Source of the DNA: Siphonodentalium dalli
Lineage: Eukaryota; Mollusca; Scaphopoda; Gadilida; Siphonodentaliidae
Direction of reading: 5' to 3'
Assembly: GCA_032622095.1 (NCBI GenBank)
Contig: CP136067.1
Coordinates: 57,205,899 to 57,269,898 of the forward strand
Length of the DNA stretch: 64,000 nt
The notes beneath the pieces were generated by a model. That model was given only the letters and a program-made list of their open reading frames with translations, was not told the origin of the DNA and ran no database searches. Made by a program: the position numbers and the translations under genes. Below, piece after piece: positions 1 through 10,705 of the stretch (positions are counted from its first letter, which is position 1; each line of letters starts with the position of its first letter).

Positions 1-262
1 GGAGTTATGGGCCGTCGGAGAATCGGGCCTTCGGAGTTATAGATCTTCGGAGAATCGGCCCTTCGGAGTTATAGGTCTTCGGAGTTATAGGTCTTCGGAA
101 AATCGGCCCTTCGGAGTTATGGGCTTTCAGAGAATCGAATCTTCGGAGTTATGTGCCGTCGGAGAATCGGGTCTTCGGAGTGGTGGGCCGTCGGAGAATC
201 GGGTCTTCGGAGTTGTGGGCCTTCGTAGTAATAGGTCTTTGGAAAATCGGTCTGACACCCTC
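1..262. repeat. 16/32-bp tandem repeat array
   Basis: The block is built from two alternating 16-bp half-units, roughly tcggagttatgggccg and tcggagaatcgggcct, giving a 32-bp period (ggag starts at 1, 33 and 65). It starts before the window edge, decays towards 262, and drops a half-unit around 80-96. A short open frame crosses it only because of the repeat; no gene is called. Confidence 0.85.
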
Positions 263-560
263 GGATTACTCCTGCCCGCATTGTTTTACTTTATCGATAT
301 GTTTGGAAACATGTCTTAATTCCAGTTACTGAACAGGGATAGCCACTTGTTTTCAAAACAATTCTTGAGAATTGTCTGCAGTGAAAGTTTTGCTGAACGA
401 TCGAACTTCAATTTACACCGAAATTCCAAATGCGCTTGACTATATAATTGTGTTTTTCTCGAGAACTGATATATGAATTTTCTTTGAACTACTGTCACAG
501 CATAAATATGCATTGCCTTCCATTGGTTGGTGTAAATGGACAAATAAGTTGAAAACTCTC
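263..560. other. unannotated AT-rich spacer
   Basis: No repeat, coding pattern or RNA gene could be recognised here. Short frames on both strands show no family resemblance. Confidence 0.4.
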
Positions 561-1420
561 ACTGTTGTTGCCCGATGTGCGGTTTACTGATGCCCATATG
601 CCGGTTTACTGACCACAGTGGGGATTATAGGATAACCATCGTGATCTAGAGGTGATCCTAAACATGCCTGAAATTATCAAAATAATTATCCAATAAATGC
701 GGGCTGCCGGGTGTGCCAATTGATTCAAATTTGAAATCCAAGATGGTTGCTGGCAGCCATGTTTTCAACGAAATCCGGAAAAAATTGAGGGCTCCCATCT
801 AGAGGCCACCCCGAATATCCATATGAAGTTTGGTGTTTTATAGGATGAGGGATGTAGTCTATAGGGTGTAGAAAAACATTTGCCAAAGTATTTAGTAATT
901 CAAATAGTAAAATCTAAGATGGCTGCCGGCAGCCATGTTTTTAATGTTCAAATTTGCTAGCTCCAATCTAGAGGTGATTCTAAACACGTTAAATTTTCAA
1001 ATCAATTCTACTACAAACGCGGGCTGCAGTGTGCCGATGAATTCCAATTATAAATCCCAAAAGATCCATATGAAGTTTGGTGACGATCGGACGAGGGATG
1101 TGGTCTGTTGGATGGCTGCCGACGGCCATGTTTTTTATCGAAAATATTTCAATTTGATACCTATAGAGGTGAATATGCCTATAATTTTCAAAACAATTCT
1201 CCAATAAATGCGGGCTGTAGGGTGCAGCGATGGATTCAAATTTGAAATCCAAGATGGCTGCTGGCAGCCATGTTTATTTTAACGACTTTCGGAAAAAATT
1301 GATAGCTCCCATCCAGAGGTCACCCCGAAGATCCATATGAAGTTTGGCGATGATCAAATGAGAGATGTTGCCTGTAGATCGAGTGTGCTTACGGAATATG
1401 TTGACAGATCACAGATGCAT
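560..1420. repeat. degenerate tandem repeats of a dispersed family
   Basis: Several imperfect copies of one block are visible. Recognisable pieces are 'gggctg..ggtgtgcc', 'gatggctgccggcagccatg', 'atctagaggtga' and 'atccatatgaagtttggtg', near 690-840, 900-1100, 1110-1200 and 1210-1370. The copies are of unequal length and diverged, consistent with an old tandemly expanded non-autonomous element. Frames here are repeat shadows. Confidence 0.6.
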
Positions 1421-1789
1421 GCATCGACGGCGGATGCCAAGCCATGGCAATAGCTCAAACTTTACAAAGTAAAGTTGAGGTCAAAACGCAAAGTATATTT
1501 CGTAGAAATTATGCTGGAAAACTGAATATTTGTTGATGAAGAGGAATTGAAGAAATATAGGGCAATGTATATCTCGACCAATGTCACTGCCATGGCTGGT
1601 AAGGTGAAGGAATTCTCATTTGAAACAAGTGTTCACTCTTTATATTGCCTCAAGGTTGGTATACAACTGAAATACAGAGTGTGTTCAACCATTAAAGACA
1701 TATTATGCACTTGTTCGGGTGTGTGAAACTGATAGGTTAGTATTCAGGCGCTATGCCAACTGGAGGAATGTAACAAGATTATAGACCGA
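1421..1789. other. unannotated spacer
   Basis: No convincing gene, repeat or RNA was seen in this stretch. Confidence 0.35.
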
Positions 1790-2220
1790 TTTTTTTTAAA
1801 TTTGGTGTGGTGACTCAGGGTACCCTTGGTGGACTTATAATGGTGTTAGTTTTTCAAATTGTGTTAACTTAAAAAAAAAAAATATTATTTATATTTTTTG
1901 TTTATACTTTTTTTATTGGTTAAATTGAGCAAGGAATATAATCTTAAATTTTTTATTTTAAGAGTGAATACTTTTCGAAAAAGGGCCATAACAGTTCAAA
2001 ATAGTCAGATCAAAAAATTATTTAAACTCGATCTGTCTTTTGGGCTGAGAAATTCATATACAAAATTTGGTTCCAATCAGATAGAAAATGTTTGAGTTAT
2101 TGCACCATGCATAAAGTGTCTACGGACAGACGACTAGACAGATGGATGTACGGATGGGTGATGAGTGGTCAATCCGGACGTTGACACTATGTTTACCATA
2201 CTATGGTATTGGTAAACATT
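1790..2220 (+). repeat. dispersed non-autonomous repeat, copy 1
   Basis: This segment matches 27548-27925 closely: 'ggacttataatggtgttag', 'gagcaaggaatataatct', 'aaatttggttccaatcag', then a gacggacga-rich stretch and 'gacactatgtttaccatac'. Two diverged copies with the same start and end suggest a SINE- or MITE-like family. Related blocks (same 'aaggaataaatct' and 'gacggacgg' parts) lie at 30440-31930 and 50200-50690. No protein is encoded. Confidence 0.7.
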
Positions 2221-3886
2221 AACATAATAAAACGAGAGGCCGATCACGATCGGCAGATGTTTAACCCATACCGTGGCGATAGCGTTTTGCTATTTTCATA
2301 AATCCTTACACCAATCTTTTCAACAATTCACACCTTACTATCCGATTAAGCACCCCACAGTTACTATTTATTTGGCTTCAGGGGGTAAAAAATATTTGAT
2401 TTCAATCGAGGAACCCATTCATCAAAGCTCAGAGTGAGCAGAGATCAATTTTTTAAATCAATTATTTTTCACCACCTGGAATATTTAGTCGCCCAGCAAA
2501 AGTCGATGAGAAGACCAAATAGTAGATGAAGATGGATAACTCTAAAATCAAGTGGCCTTTTTGTGTCTGATATTTGTACAAAATGTTGATACACAACAGG
2601 TTTTGGGCAACTTTATACTATAGTGGACTGTGGATAGCATTATTTTTGGGCAATTAGTCGATTCTGATAACTGAAGCGGCATTTCAAAAAAATTGTTGTT
2701 GTTGGAATCTGATAATATGGGGACCATCGATTCGGATTAAGTACCTTTAAGTTCAAAAGTGGCATAAGACTTATTGGGCACCTTCCATATGAACATGGAT
2801 ATGGCATTCGATTTCAACCTATTAGGTCACTCAGACTCACTCTAAAATAGATATGTATTATAGAGTGATAAAGCTAATTAAGCTAAGTCCATAGTCAGGC
2901 AGAAGCACCATACATAACAGTTAAAGATAAAATAGTTATAATTTTGGTAAAATATTATTGATAATGATTGGATATAACATATTTTAATGCATAATTATGA
3001 GATAACTAGAGGTGAGGATGGTCAGATTGAAGATATTAGAGTCATTACATTGGATAGCATACTGTATGTCTATGGAATGGGTGGGTTAATTTTCTTCTAA
3101 GCTGATCATTGGAAAGATACAAGTCTATAAATAGCAGAAATATAATTAAAATTAGGGTTAATATTTTCAAAACCATTCAATCGATACCAAAATCTATAGT
3201 GAAGAGTGTGTCATGATTCACCTGGATGTGATTATAAGAGTGATTGGGTTAAAATTGTTTAGTTATCACATTGTGTCAACAGGAATTTTAGAGAATGTTA
3301 ATATTTGAAAAGCAAATAAACCAAATGACCCTCTCAATGCAGGTTAGGGTGTGTTATCATAAACTATGACAATGAAATATAAACATAATCATTGACAAAT
3401 ATTTGAGTTATCAAATCAGATAGCAAGGGATTAATCTTAACCACACTAATGAACTGAGCAATACAAAATAGTCTATAAAAGCATGTAATTGGATTTAGAA
3501 GCCCATACAATAAGTCAGTCTCAAGAATACAAGCAATGTTATTATTATCCTGCACCCCAAATGCAATAGAGGGAATTTCAAAATAAGACATTTCCTCTAT
3601 TGATGAGTATTCAATTGGTGGTTTTTAGAAATCCTTACTGAACCCGGCTCTAAGTGAAAGGTATAATTTAATATCTGCCTATCAGTTATCATGTGTCTAT
3701 GGAATGGGTTAATTTTAATCCCAAAATCCATGCAAGTGAAAAGTGGATCACCATCAACCTGGATATAGATTAGAGAACGATCAAATGAAAAGCATCAAAA
3801 CCATATGATGTGTGGAAACGGTTAATCATTTTCAATGACATCATACCGGTATGATGGAACTAGGGAATGGGTGGGTTAATTTTTTT
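2221..3886. repeat. gene-free region with diverged internal duplication
   Basis: No gene is visible. Pieces occur twice or three times: 'tctatggaatgggtgggtt' near 3070, 3700 and 3860, and 'cacctggatgtgattataag' near 3218 and again, diverged, near 3750. This suggests an old duplication with a spacing of about 0.6 kb. The rest is AT-rich and featureless. Confidence 0.4.
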
Positions 3887-5939
3887 ATAATAGTGTTGAT
3901 ACTTATTCTATTTACCAAGTGAGTGCCTTTAGAGCCTTTAAAGTTGATATAAATAAAATAATGTTTGATGTTGTATAATATAGTTTTAATTGTCATTTTG
4001 ACATATTCAGTAATAAATATATAATTTTGATAAAATATCCCCAATCAGTGAGACTAATATGTTTCAAACACATGTGAACAATATGTGCTTTTCAGTGGAT
4101 ATAATTGTAATCTGATAAAATTTTGGTTTCATAACAGTAGCAGCAAATTTCTTCTGTCGCATCAATTAAAATGGGTTACACATTTGTATTGACAACCTCC
4201 ATATCGGTCTAACAAGTAAATAGAACAGGTAGACGAAAAAAGTTGTTTTAAAGGACTTAACCATATAGATATACATGTGTATACCAAGAATAACAACACA
4301 TTTATTTACATTTGTAGGTATAAGACATTAGGCATTGACCCCAATGAACTTTGGCGAATCTGATTTGATGGCTGGCATAACAAATGTTGTACATAAACCA
4401 CCAGACTTGTTTAATCATATAACTGTACATGTATGTGCCTCATTCACTACATTGCAAATTGCACATTGCACAGCTTGAGTAAGATGCATTCAGTGTTTCC
4501 TAAACTTTTATATTATATTATACAAATATCTTTAGTTCTCTCAGAAATTTAAGAGGGACTCTAAGACCATCTGAACTTTCCAAACAGTCAGGCTTGCAGT
4601 GGTCCAATGGTTTAGTATGGTAAATGCAACATTGCCAATCAGCACCAATATAGACCCGGTAATCTGAAGAATATGGCACCATATTTCATCTAACAGTACA
4701 ATCATTTAATCAGATCAACTATTAATAAAAATTAATACAACTATGATAAACTATAATAGTCGTATTCAATTTTAATAATAGAACATGGATATTATTGTTT
4801 CGCAGATTTAAAACAAGATGCACACTTGTAATCCAAAAACAATTCCATGATACAAGGACCAGTAAGGCCCTGCACCTCCACAGGTGGGTGTGTGTTTTCT
4901 GAGCATTTTTCCAATGCCAAGTAATTTTTTTCCAAATCCATGTTTAAAGACAAATTATTATGACTGATAAAATGAATAAATGTACAGGCTTATAAACTGG
5001 ACCAAAAGAAAGCATTAACCAAGAGAAGGGGGCTCCCAGTTTCACTATGTACAAATTATTTGTTCTTTTATAACATGATATCATGGTTCTGATGAGAAAA
5101 TTACACTGAAAAAATGCAATTCCATCAGTGATCACAGGTTTTCATTGTTATTTGTTACCTTTAATTATCCCTGTGATGCCAATGTCAGCTGATTTAAACC
5201 TTCTTGTACTTTAAATGGTATGGATACTGAAAGATATACAGCTTTCCTGTATTACTGTCATGATATTCATCATTGGGTAGATAGGTATGGAATTTTTGGA
5301 CAGGTCTACTCAAATAATAAAAAATTGAGTAGTTGAACATACGGTAGCCTGCTCATTATTACAAAACATCTGATCTTTGTGAAGATAATATCTTGGTTTC
5401 TGTTATTGCAAAGAGTACAGGTATTTTGTTGGTGTGTTCTTCAATATTCTACCATACAGTTATTGGAACACACTGCTGATGGAAAATTATATAATAAATA
5501 CAGAGACTGGATGACCATTTAGTCATCTAGCCAGAGCTACTAGTAGTCTCCACGTTGGATAATGTCCTGCTGTGCATAGACATCTTTGTTGAATATACAC
5601 TGATGATGCAGGTCCCCTGTGGGTATGCACGCTAAACCTTTTTTGACAAGTTTCATAAGTAATAGTAATTTGCTGGTGCTTTCCATTAAGCTTAAATGAT
5701 TGGCATTTCATCTGCATGGTTATTTAAAACATGTCACACTCTTTGTCTATGTTATCCTGCTATTTTCTCATTGTTTCTCATTCAATTTCGGGGATGGGTA
5801 CCCAGCTGACCTTGGAAAAAACGTGCATTGAAGGGGTTGGTGTCCGAGATCAGACAAGAAAAATATTATGTCGAAGGGTTAGTGGGTCCCAAAATTTTCA
5901 ACCATGTATCTTGACATTGTTTTCCTGACCCCACCCCCT

Positions 5940-5945
5940 TTTATT
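5940..5945 (-). promoter_or_regulatory. candidate polyadenylation signal AATAAA
   Basis: A minus-strand AATAAA lies about 115 bases beyond the stop codon of the 6061-7416 transporter gene. That is a plausible distance for its 3' UTR, but transcript data would be needed. Confidence 0.4.
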
Positions 5946-6060
5946 ATTTTTTGCAGTAATGTTAATATTTACTGGCAGATTATAGTGAACATTTTGAAAA
6001 AGCTGGTGCTTGTGACAATAACCCCTTTAATAGCTTGATATAACATCTTCAGCACAACCG

Positions 6061-7416
6061 TTAGAATATATTATGTATGTGGTCACTCTCTATAAGAGGC
6101 AGTTCCTGTCTCCATTCACCATCGTTCTTCACAAGTTTTGAGAATCTTACGCCACAGAGAATGGCAAAAGTCATTAAAACAACACATATGACGAAAATCA
6201 TTCTGTTTCCATGTTGGAAGACGTCTTCATGTAATAACATGAGTACAACACACGAGATGATATTCAACGGGACTCTGAACCAGGCCACAATCCCTATCCT
6301 CTGCATATCTGGTATAATGTGACTGCGAAGGAAACCCATTGCTGGAAAGTATACTCCTACTGCAAACTGGAACAAAAGCAATGCAAGAAAAGACGCATTG
6401 GTATTTGATGATCCTGGATGAGTAGCTATCACACAGATGATATTAGCAAGAAGTCCACATCCCATTGAACCTATGATGATGTTTTGAACTGGAATGTGCC
6501 TTGAAGCGAGGATGTGGTATACCGCTTGGCCGATGAGAATGCATACCATGAAACATGAGAAGACTAACCCCAGTGATGGCTTTGCTGGAGTCAAAATTGG
6601 TGTCCAAAGAAAAATTATGATATAGATAACACTTTCGTATAAAGCTTCAATGGCTCCAATCATGAATATTTTTTCATCTGATAGAATACTTTTGAATCCG
6701 TCATGACACAGTTTCTTGACTTTGATATTCTGGCAGCTATAGTTCTCATTCCAGTGAGTTGCTACAACAATGCCAGCGAACAAAAGGAATGGAACAGCCA
6801 ACATGTATGGAGACACTGGTCCAAGGTCAAAGCCCTCAGCAAATATGTTAGCTGTAATACCTGCGATCACAGCAAGCAGTCCATTCCATGTTGATGCTTT
6901 AGAAAATGTGACCTGTATCCATTCCTTAGGAAAGTCATGAGTTTCCAAATGTTCATGCACATACCAAGCTTCGAATGCTGAAAATAAAACAGATGTAGCA
7001 AGTCCACCCAACAGGCGCCCAATACAAAGTATTCCAAAACTCCTGCTCAGCTTCATAAAGCACGCCAAAGAATAAAGTACAGCGAAAGACATACATAACT
7101 TCTTCCGCCCAAAATGATCAGCAGCGATTGGTGTCCACAGTCCAAATATCACAGTAGATGCGAATCCGAAGACGTAGAGAATAGCTATCTGTTCCTCTTG
7201 AAAGCCATAGTGAGCATATAATTTATATAGGTAGGGTCCCTGCAACCAATCAGCAAACATGGCTGTAAGGTAGACAATGAAGTATCCTTTTTGAAATCGG
7301 AGAAACTGTGGATTGTTTCCAACATTATCGCCCTTTCGTATTTTATATGCTACCAATTGGACAATAACACATAAAGCTGCAAGTGAAAACAAGAGCGGGT
7401 ATATCAGCGACAACAT
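6061..7416 (-). CDS. MFSD5: MFSD5-like molybdate-anion transporter, copy A
   Basis: A 451-residue single-exon frame, the usual length of MFSD5. The family is a polytopic plasma-membrane member of the major facilitator superfamily linked to molybdate uptake. Strongly hydrophobic segments alternate with short charged loops, compatible with about 12 membrane spans. Family landmarks are visible: FADWLQGPYLYKLYAHYG at residues 54-71, an MFS motif-A-like ADHFGRKK at 99-106, GRLLGGLATSVLFSAFEAWY at 133-152, and HDFPKEW at 160-166. The start ATG follows a conserved leader with a splice acceptor at about 7599. The reading frame is intact and motif A is preserved, so this is the better candidate for a functional copy. 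A paralogue lies at 31983-33317. Which tissues or ligands it serves cannot be told from sequence. Confidence 0.93.
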   Translation of the reverse strand: MLSLIYPLLFSLAALCVIVQLVAYKIRKGDNVGNNPQFLRFQKGYFIVYLTAMFADWLQGPYLYKLYAHYGFQEEQIAILYVFGFASTVIFGLWTPIAADHFGRKKLCMSFAVLYSLACFMKLSRSFGILCIGRLLGGLATSVLFSAFEAWYVHEHLETHDFPKEWIQVTFSKASTWNGLLAVIAGITANIFAEGFDLGPVSPYMLAVPFLLFAGIVVATHWNENYSCQNIKVKKLCHDGFKSILSDEKIFMIGAIEALYESVIYIIIFLWTPILTPAKPSLGLVFSCFMVCILIGQAVYHILASRHIPVQNIIIGSMGCGLLANIICVIATHPGSSNTNASFLALLLFQFAVGVYFPAMGFLRSHIIPDMQRIGIVAWFRVPLNIISCVVLMLLHEDVFQHGNRMIFVICVVLMTFAILCGVRFSKLVKNDGEWRQELPLIESDHIHNIF

Positions 7417-7598
7417 GATTCAAATGATCAGTCCTCGTATAAGTGATATGTTCTCTGTGTTGGATTGAGAATAAAACAAAATCTAATTTGCCGTAACAAA
7501 TTAGTGTTCACTGAGCTGTTGAGGAGTGCCGTATCATGATTGTGCCATACAATCGCTACCAACTCACATGCATCTGGCAGGCTATTCTGTACATGTAG
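7417..7598 (-). other. putative 5' UTR part of MFSD5-like copy A exon
   Basis: Reading the minus strand, a pyrimidine-rich stretch (cttttcttcttttacag) ends in AG at 7600-7599, a classical splice acceptor. The 182 bases from there to the ATG would be 5' UTR in the same exon as the whole coding region. The segment is almost unchanged in copy B. It carries an upstream ATG and an open frame, but the length and context look like leader rather than protein. Confidence 0.5.
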
Positions 7599-7867
7599 CT
7601 GTAAAAGAAGAAAAGACAAATGTTGGAACTTGGAAAACTTCAACCCATATACTATTTTGAACTGTATTTTAGGCAGATAAACACATACACCAACTTAAGT
7701 TTTGAGTGAGCAGAACCCATTCTGCATCTATCAGTCAGAAACCGGCACGTTATCAAATTAGATAGATTGTAAGTCGAAAAAGAGCCTGAAACTCACGCAA
7801 AAAATCACTGGACCAATCCCATAATGGAACCTGAGCTGTACATGTAGTTATGTTTGTGTATGAATTA

Positions 7868-8565
7868 GAAAATTTGACGGTTTTTTTTCACTAATAACTT
7901 CTATATCAGTTTCTGCTATTTGGAAATGGTTGAGAATTGTTAACTGATCATTGAAGCAATGACATATGCTATTCATGGGATCCCAACCCCTTCCGTTCCC
8001 TCAAAAATTAGATTTTACAGAATGCGGTATCAAATTTCACCAAAAATCACAATTGGGATTATACTCATATATCAACAAGAAATGAGCAGAACTGTGCAAT
8101 GTATTAAAGTGAGGCATTCAATTACTTATGAATATTCAAACACAATGGAAAAAAATTGTGACTTTGGCTCAAAATGGTGGCCAAATTGTTGAAAATGGTA
8201 GATATTGCCCCAGCGTGCCCTGCAATTGCTTACAAGATATGGTTGCTGAATAAAATTGACTAATATGCATTCTATGCATTGATTACTAACATTGCTGATG
8301 CATTTTGATAAACTGATTTTACTGTAACTACTAACATTACCAGAAATATTGGATTTCAAGTTCCGTAACAAACTTGACATTAAAATCTGCAAAAATTAAC
8401 TTTTTGGACCTTTTTTCAAGTAAAATAGAACCATCTTTGGGATAAAAGGTGTTATTATTTTTTTATTTGTCTTAAATATATCACACTGCTGTGTTGTTAG
8501 ACAAAATTACTCAATATGGCTTGCAAAATGGCAAACAAATTTTGTAAAAAGTTGAATTGTCACAT
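7868..8565 (+). repeat. dispersed ~0.7-1 kb repeat family R1, copy 1
   Basis: This matches 45005-45720 (its duplicate), 16335-17350 in the same orientation, and 19385-20465 inverted. Shared pieces are 'atcccaaccccttccg', 'aacaagaaatgagcagaact', 'caattacttatgaatatt' and 'tcaagtaaaatagaacc'. Compared with the copy at 44880 the 5' part is missing here. No protein is encoded. Confidence 0.8.
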
Positions 8566-9703
8566 ACCGGTATATTCCAAACATTATTTTCTGCTGTTCA
8601 TAAAAGTTAGCAAATTGTGACTCACATGGTTACTAAACATGTTGCTTAATCAACTGACAACTAAATGTTATATTCTGAGGCATGACAAATTAATTTTAAG
8701 GGATTTAGTATTTTGCAGAAAACTTCTTTTGGGATTCTGGCCATATTTTTGAACAGCATGCACAAACTGTCGCAATTCTATCATTGTATATATCAGGTGA
8801 CATCACATAAAAAATGTATCTATCTATCTATCATATAAACACACATAGAGGGAGCCTGTTTCGAGCAGCAAATCAGAACGTTTATTTCATTTTATCTTAC
8901 GATAAAGCAGAAAGATGGGGGAGCGAAGCTGGCACGGAAAGATTTGCCGACTGATAAGTCAGTTATAATTAATATAAACTATTTTCTCTAAAGGAATTTA
9001 ATGCAAACATATGGATAACATAACCCATTAAGCAAATATCACACAAAAGATTGAGACTGTTATTAGTATATGAGCAAAAGATGTTTTTGTGAAGAAAAAT
9101 GTTTGGTCAATTCCTGCCGTGATAATTCACGGCATATGTTGAACTGAGGAAATGGACTTAAATAACATTAAACATTAGTGAACGTTCAGACGATCACGAT
9201 AACCGGTAGTTGGACTTCTCAAGCTCACAGCAAATCTGGAGTAAAAAAATAATATCAAGAACTTTTTGAATCACAGTCCAGTGTATGTAAAAATCGTAGA
9301 CGGAAAGATCATATGGTAGTCAATCACATGGTTAACCATGGCTTACAAACAACCCACAATATCCTTATCTGCATCACAACATCGCAAATTTCGCAATTGT
9401 GTGAACACACTATCCACGATTTTGTTGGGCCCGATCCCTCCTCTTACGACAGGTTGGGCATAGGTGCCAAATGAGCTAAATAACTAATATTGGCTCACTT
9501 ACATGTAGCTAAATCGGGCTAAATTTTTAAAATGACTTAAGACCATTTCCACATTTCAACACATTCATCACATTATCACGAAGGGAATTGACTTTTTCTG
9601 GACCAACCTAACAATGAGCTTCACAAAAGCACCTTTTGCTCATCTATTCACAACAATCTTGATATATTTTACATGACATTTACTTCAACGATCTATCCAT
9701 ATG
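8566..9703. other. gene-free end of duplication copy A
   Basis: Sequence collinear with 45700-46790. It includes a block (9455-9570) that recurs inverted at 11095-11310, with the motif 'aaatgagctaaata'. No coding signal was seen. Confidence 0.5.
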
Positions 9704-9928
9704 TTTTCATTAAAATCCTCAAGAGAAGATAGCGTTAATTGACTTTTCAGACAGTTTCAGACGGTAAATCTTGCCATGTCAAATTTGCATTGCCATCTTT
9801 AAGCTTACCCTTAGATAAAATGAAACAAACATTCTCAAATAGGCTACCTCTATGTGTTTATAAGTATGATTTTTAATTGAATTTCACCAGTTAGAACATA
9901 TGGAAAGCCACGTGCTTAACCATATCGA

Positions 9929-10030
9929 CTTAAGCTTAAGCGCAAATATGTGTCTATCAATTTATTTGCGCTTAAGTGCAAATAGGTGTCTATCAATTTA
10001 TTTGCGCTTAAGCACAAATACCTAACACTC
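9929..10030. repeat. palindrome cluster 1 (TTTGCGCTTAAGCGCAAA type)
   Basis: Three near-palindromes with the core GCGCTTAAGCGC or close variants occur in about 90 bases, separated by the direct spacer 'tgtctatcaatttat'. The matching cluster is at 10575-10700. Confidence 0.75.
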
Positions 10031-10142
10031 CCTTACTTCCCTCTGATTGTGAATGATTGAGTCCATCTCATAGTATATTATCATGGGCCCATAGTAATAG
10101 CCCCATACAGACTCGAAAGTTGAAGAAAAAACATATTTCCAT

Positions 10143-10505
10143 ATGCCTATCAGCATCTCTGTCCCTGGTGGCCCAAGAATTGGTGCCTCACTCCCAGAGC
10201 TCTAGTATGTTTTATTAAAGGGACATCTCATGCACAGATATATACCATTTCCATGGCCATAAATAGGGAATTAGGGGTTACTGGGGGCTTGCTTCCCTCA
10301 TATGGTGTACTTATACCCCTATTTTCATATTATCAGCATCCCTGTCCCCAAGAATTTGTGTGTCTCCATCCCCGAGATCTAGTATATTTTATAAAAGAGA
10401 CATGTCCTGCATAGATCTATACCATTTCCATGGTCATAAAAGGGATCATGTGGTTACTGGGGGATTGCTTCCCTCATATGGTGGGCCTACATGTATATAG
10501 ATTTT
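10143..10505 (+). repeat. two-unit tandem repeat, ~175 bp each
   Basis: Two diverged units share 'atcagcatc', 'ccccgagatctagtat', 'ccatttccatgg' and 'gcttccctcatatggtg'. They sit between the two GCGCTTAAGCGC palindrome clusters. No coding signal. Confidence 0.65.
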
Positions 10506-10574
10506 AGTGATGTGTTTAGGCCTGTACCATTTAAAATTAATTCAGGGGGGGGGGGGAATCAATGCATATTAATT

Positions 10575-10705
10575 TTTATTTGCGCTTAAGCGCAAATCAT
10601 TTGTGCTTAAGCGTAAAGGATTTGCTCTTATGCGCAAATGATTTGCGCTCAAACACAAATGATTGACGCTTAAGCGTAAATATTTGCGCTTAAGCATAAA
10701 TAAAT
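10575..10705. repeat. palindrome cluster 2 (TTTGCGCTTAAGCGCAAA type)
   Basis: About six consecutive perfect or decayed copies of ATTTGCGCTTAAGCGCAAAT in 130 bases; the first, at about 10578-10598, is perfect. It is preceded by an 11-base G run near 10545. Confidence 0.8.

Larger units (their letters stand above)
3887..9703. repeat. segmental duplication, copy A (compact)
   Basis: From about 3887 ('ataatagtgttgatactt') to about 9703 the sequence is collinear with 27987-46790. Shared blocks include the transporter gene, its 5' leader, the sequence downstream of the gene, the 7870-8560 repeat and the 9290-9480 segment. Copy A lacks the large insertions found in copy B and so serves as the near-empty-site reference. 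Copy A has extra sequence of its own at about 5400-5845. The stretch 3887-5939 contains no recognisable gene. Confidence 0.85.

Noticed and set aside
7428-7643. 71-codon frame upstream of the copy A transporter (and 33305-33550 in copy B)
   Set aside because: Conservation is explained by duplication; a splice acceptor lies inside the frame and the region fits a 5' UTR.
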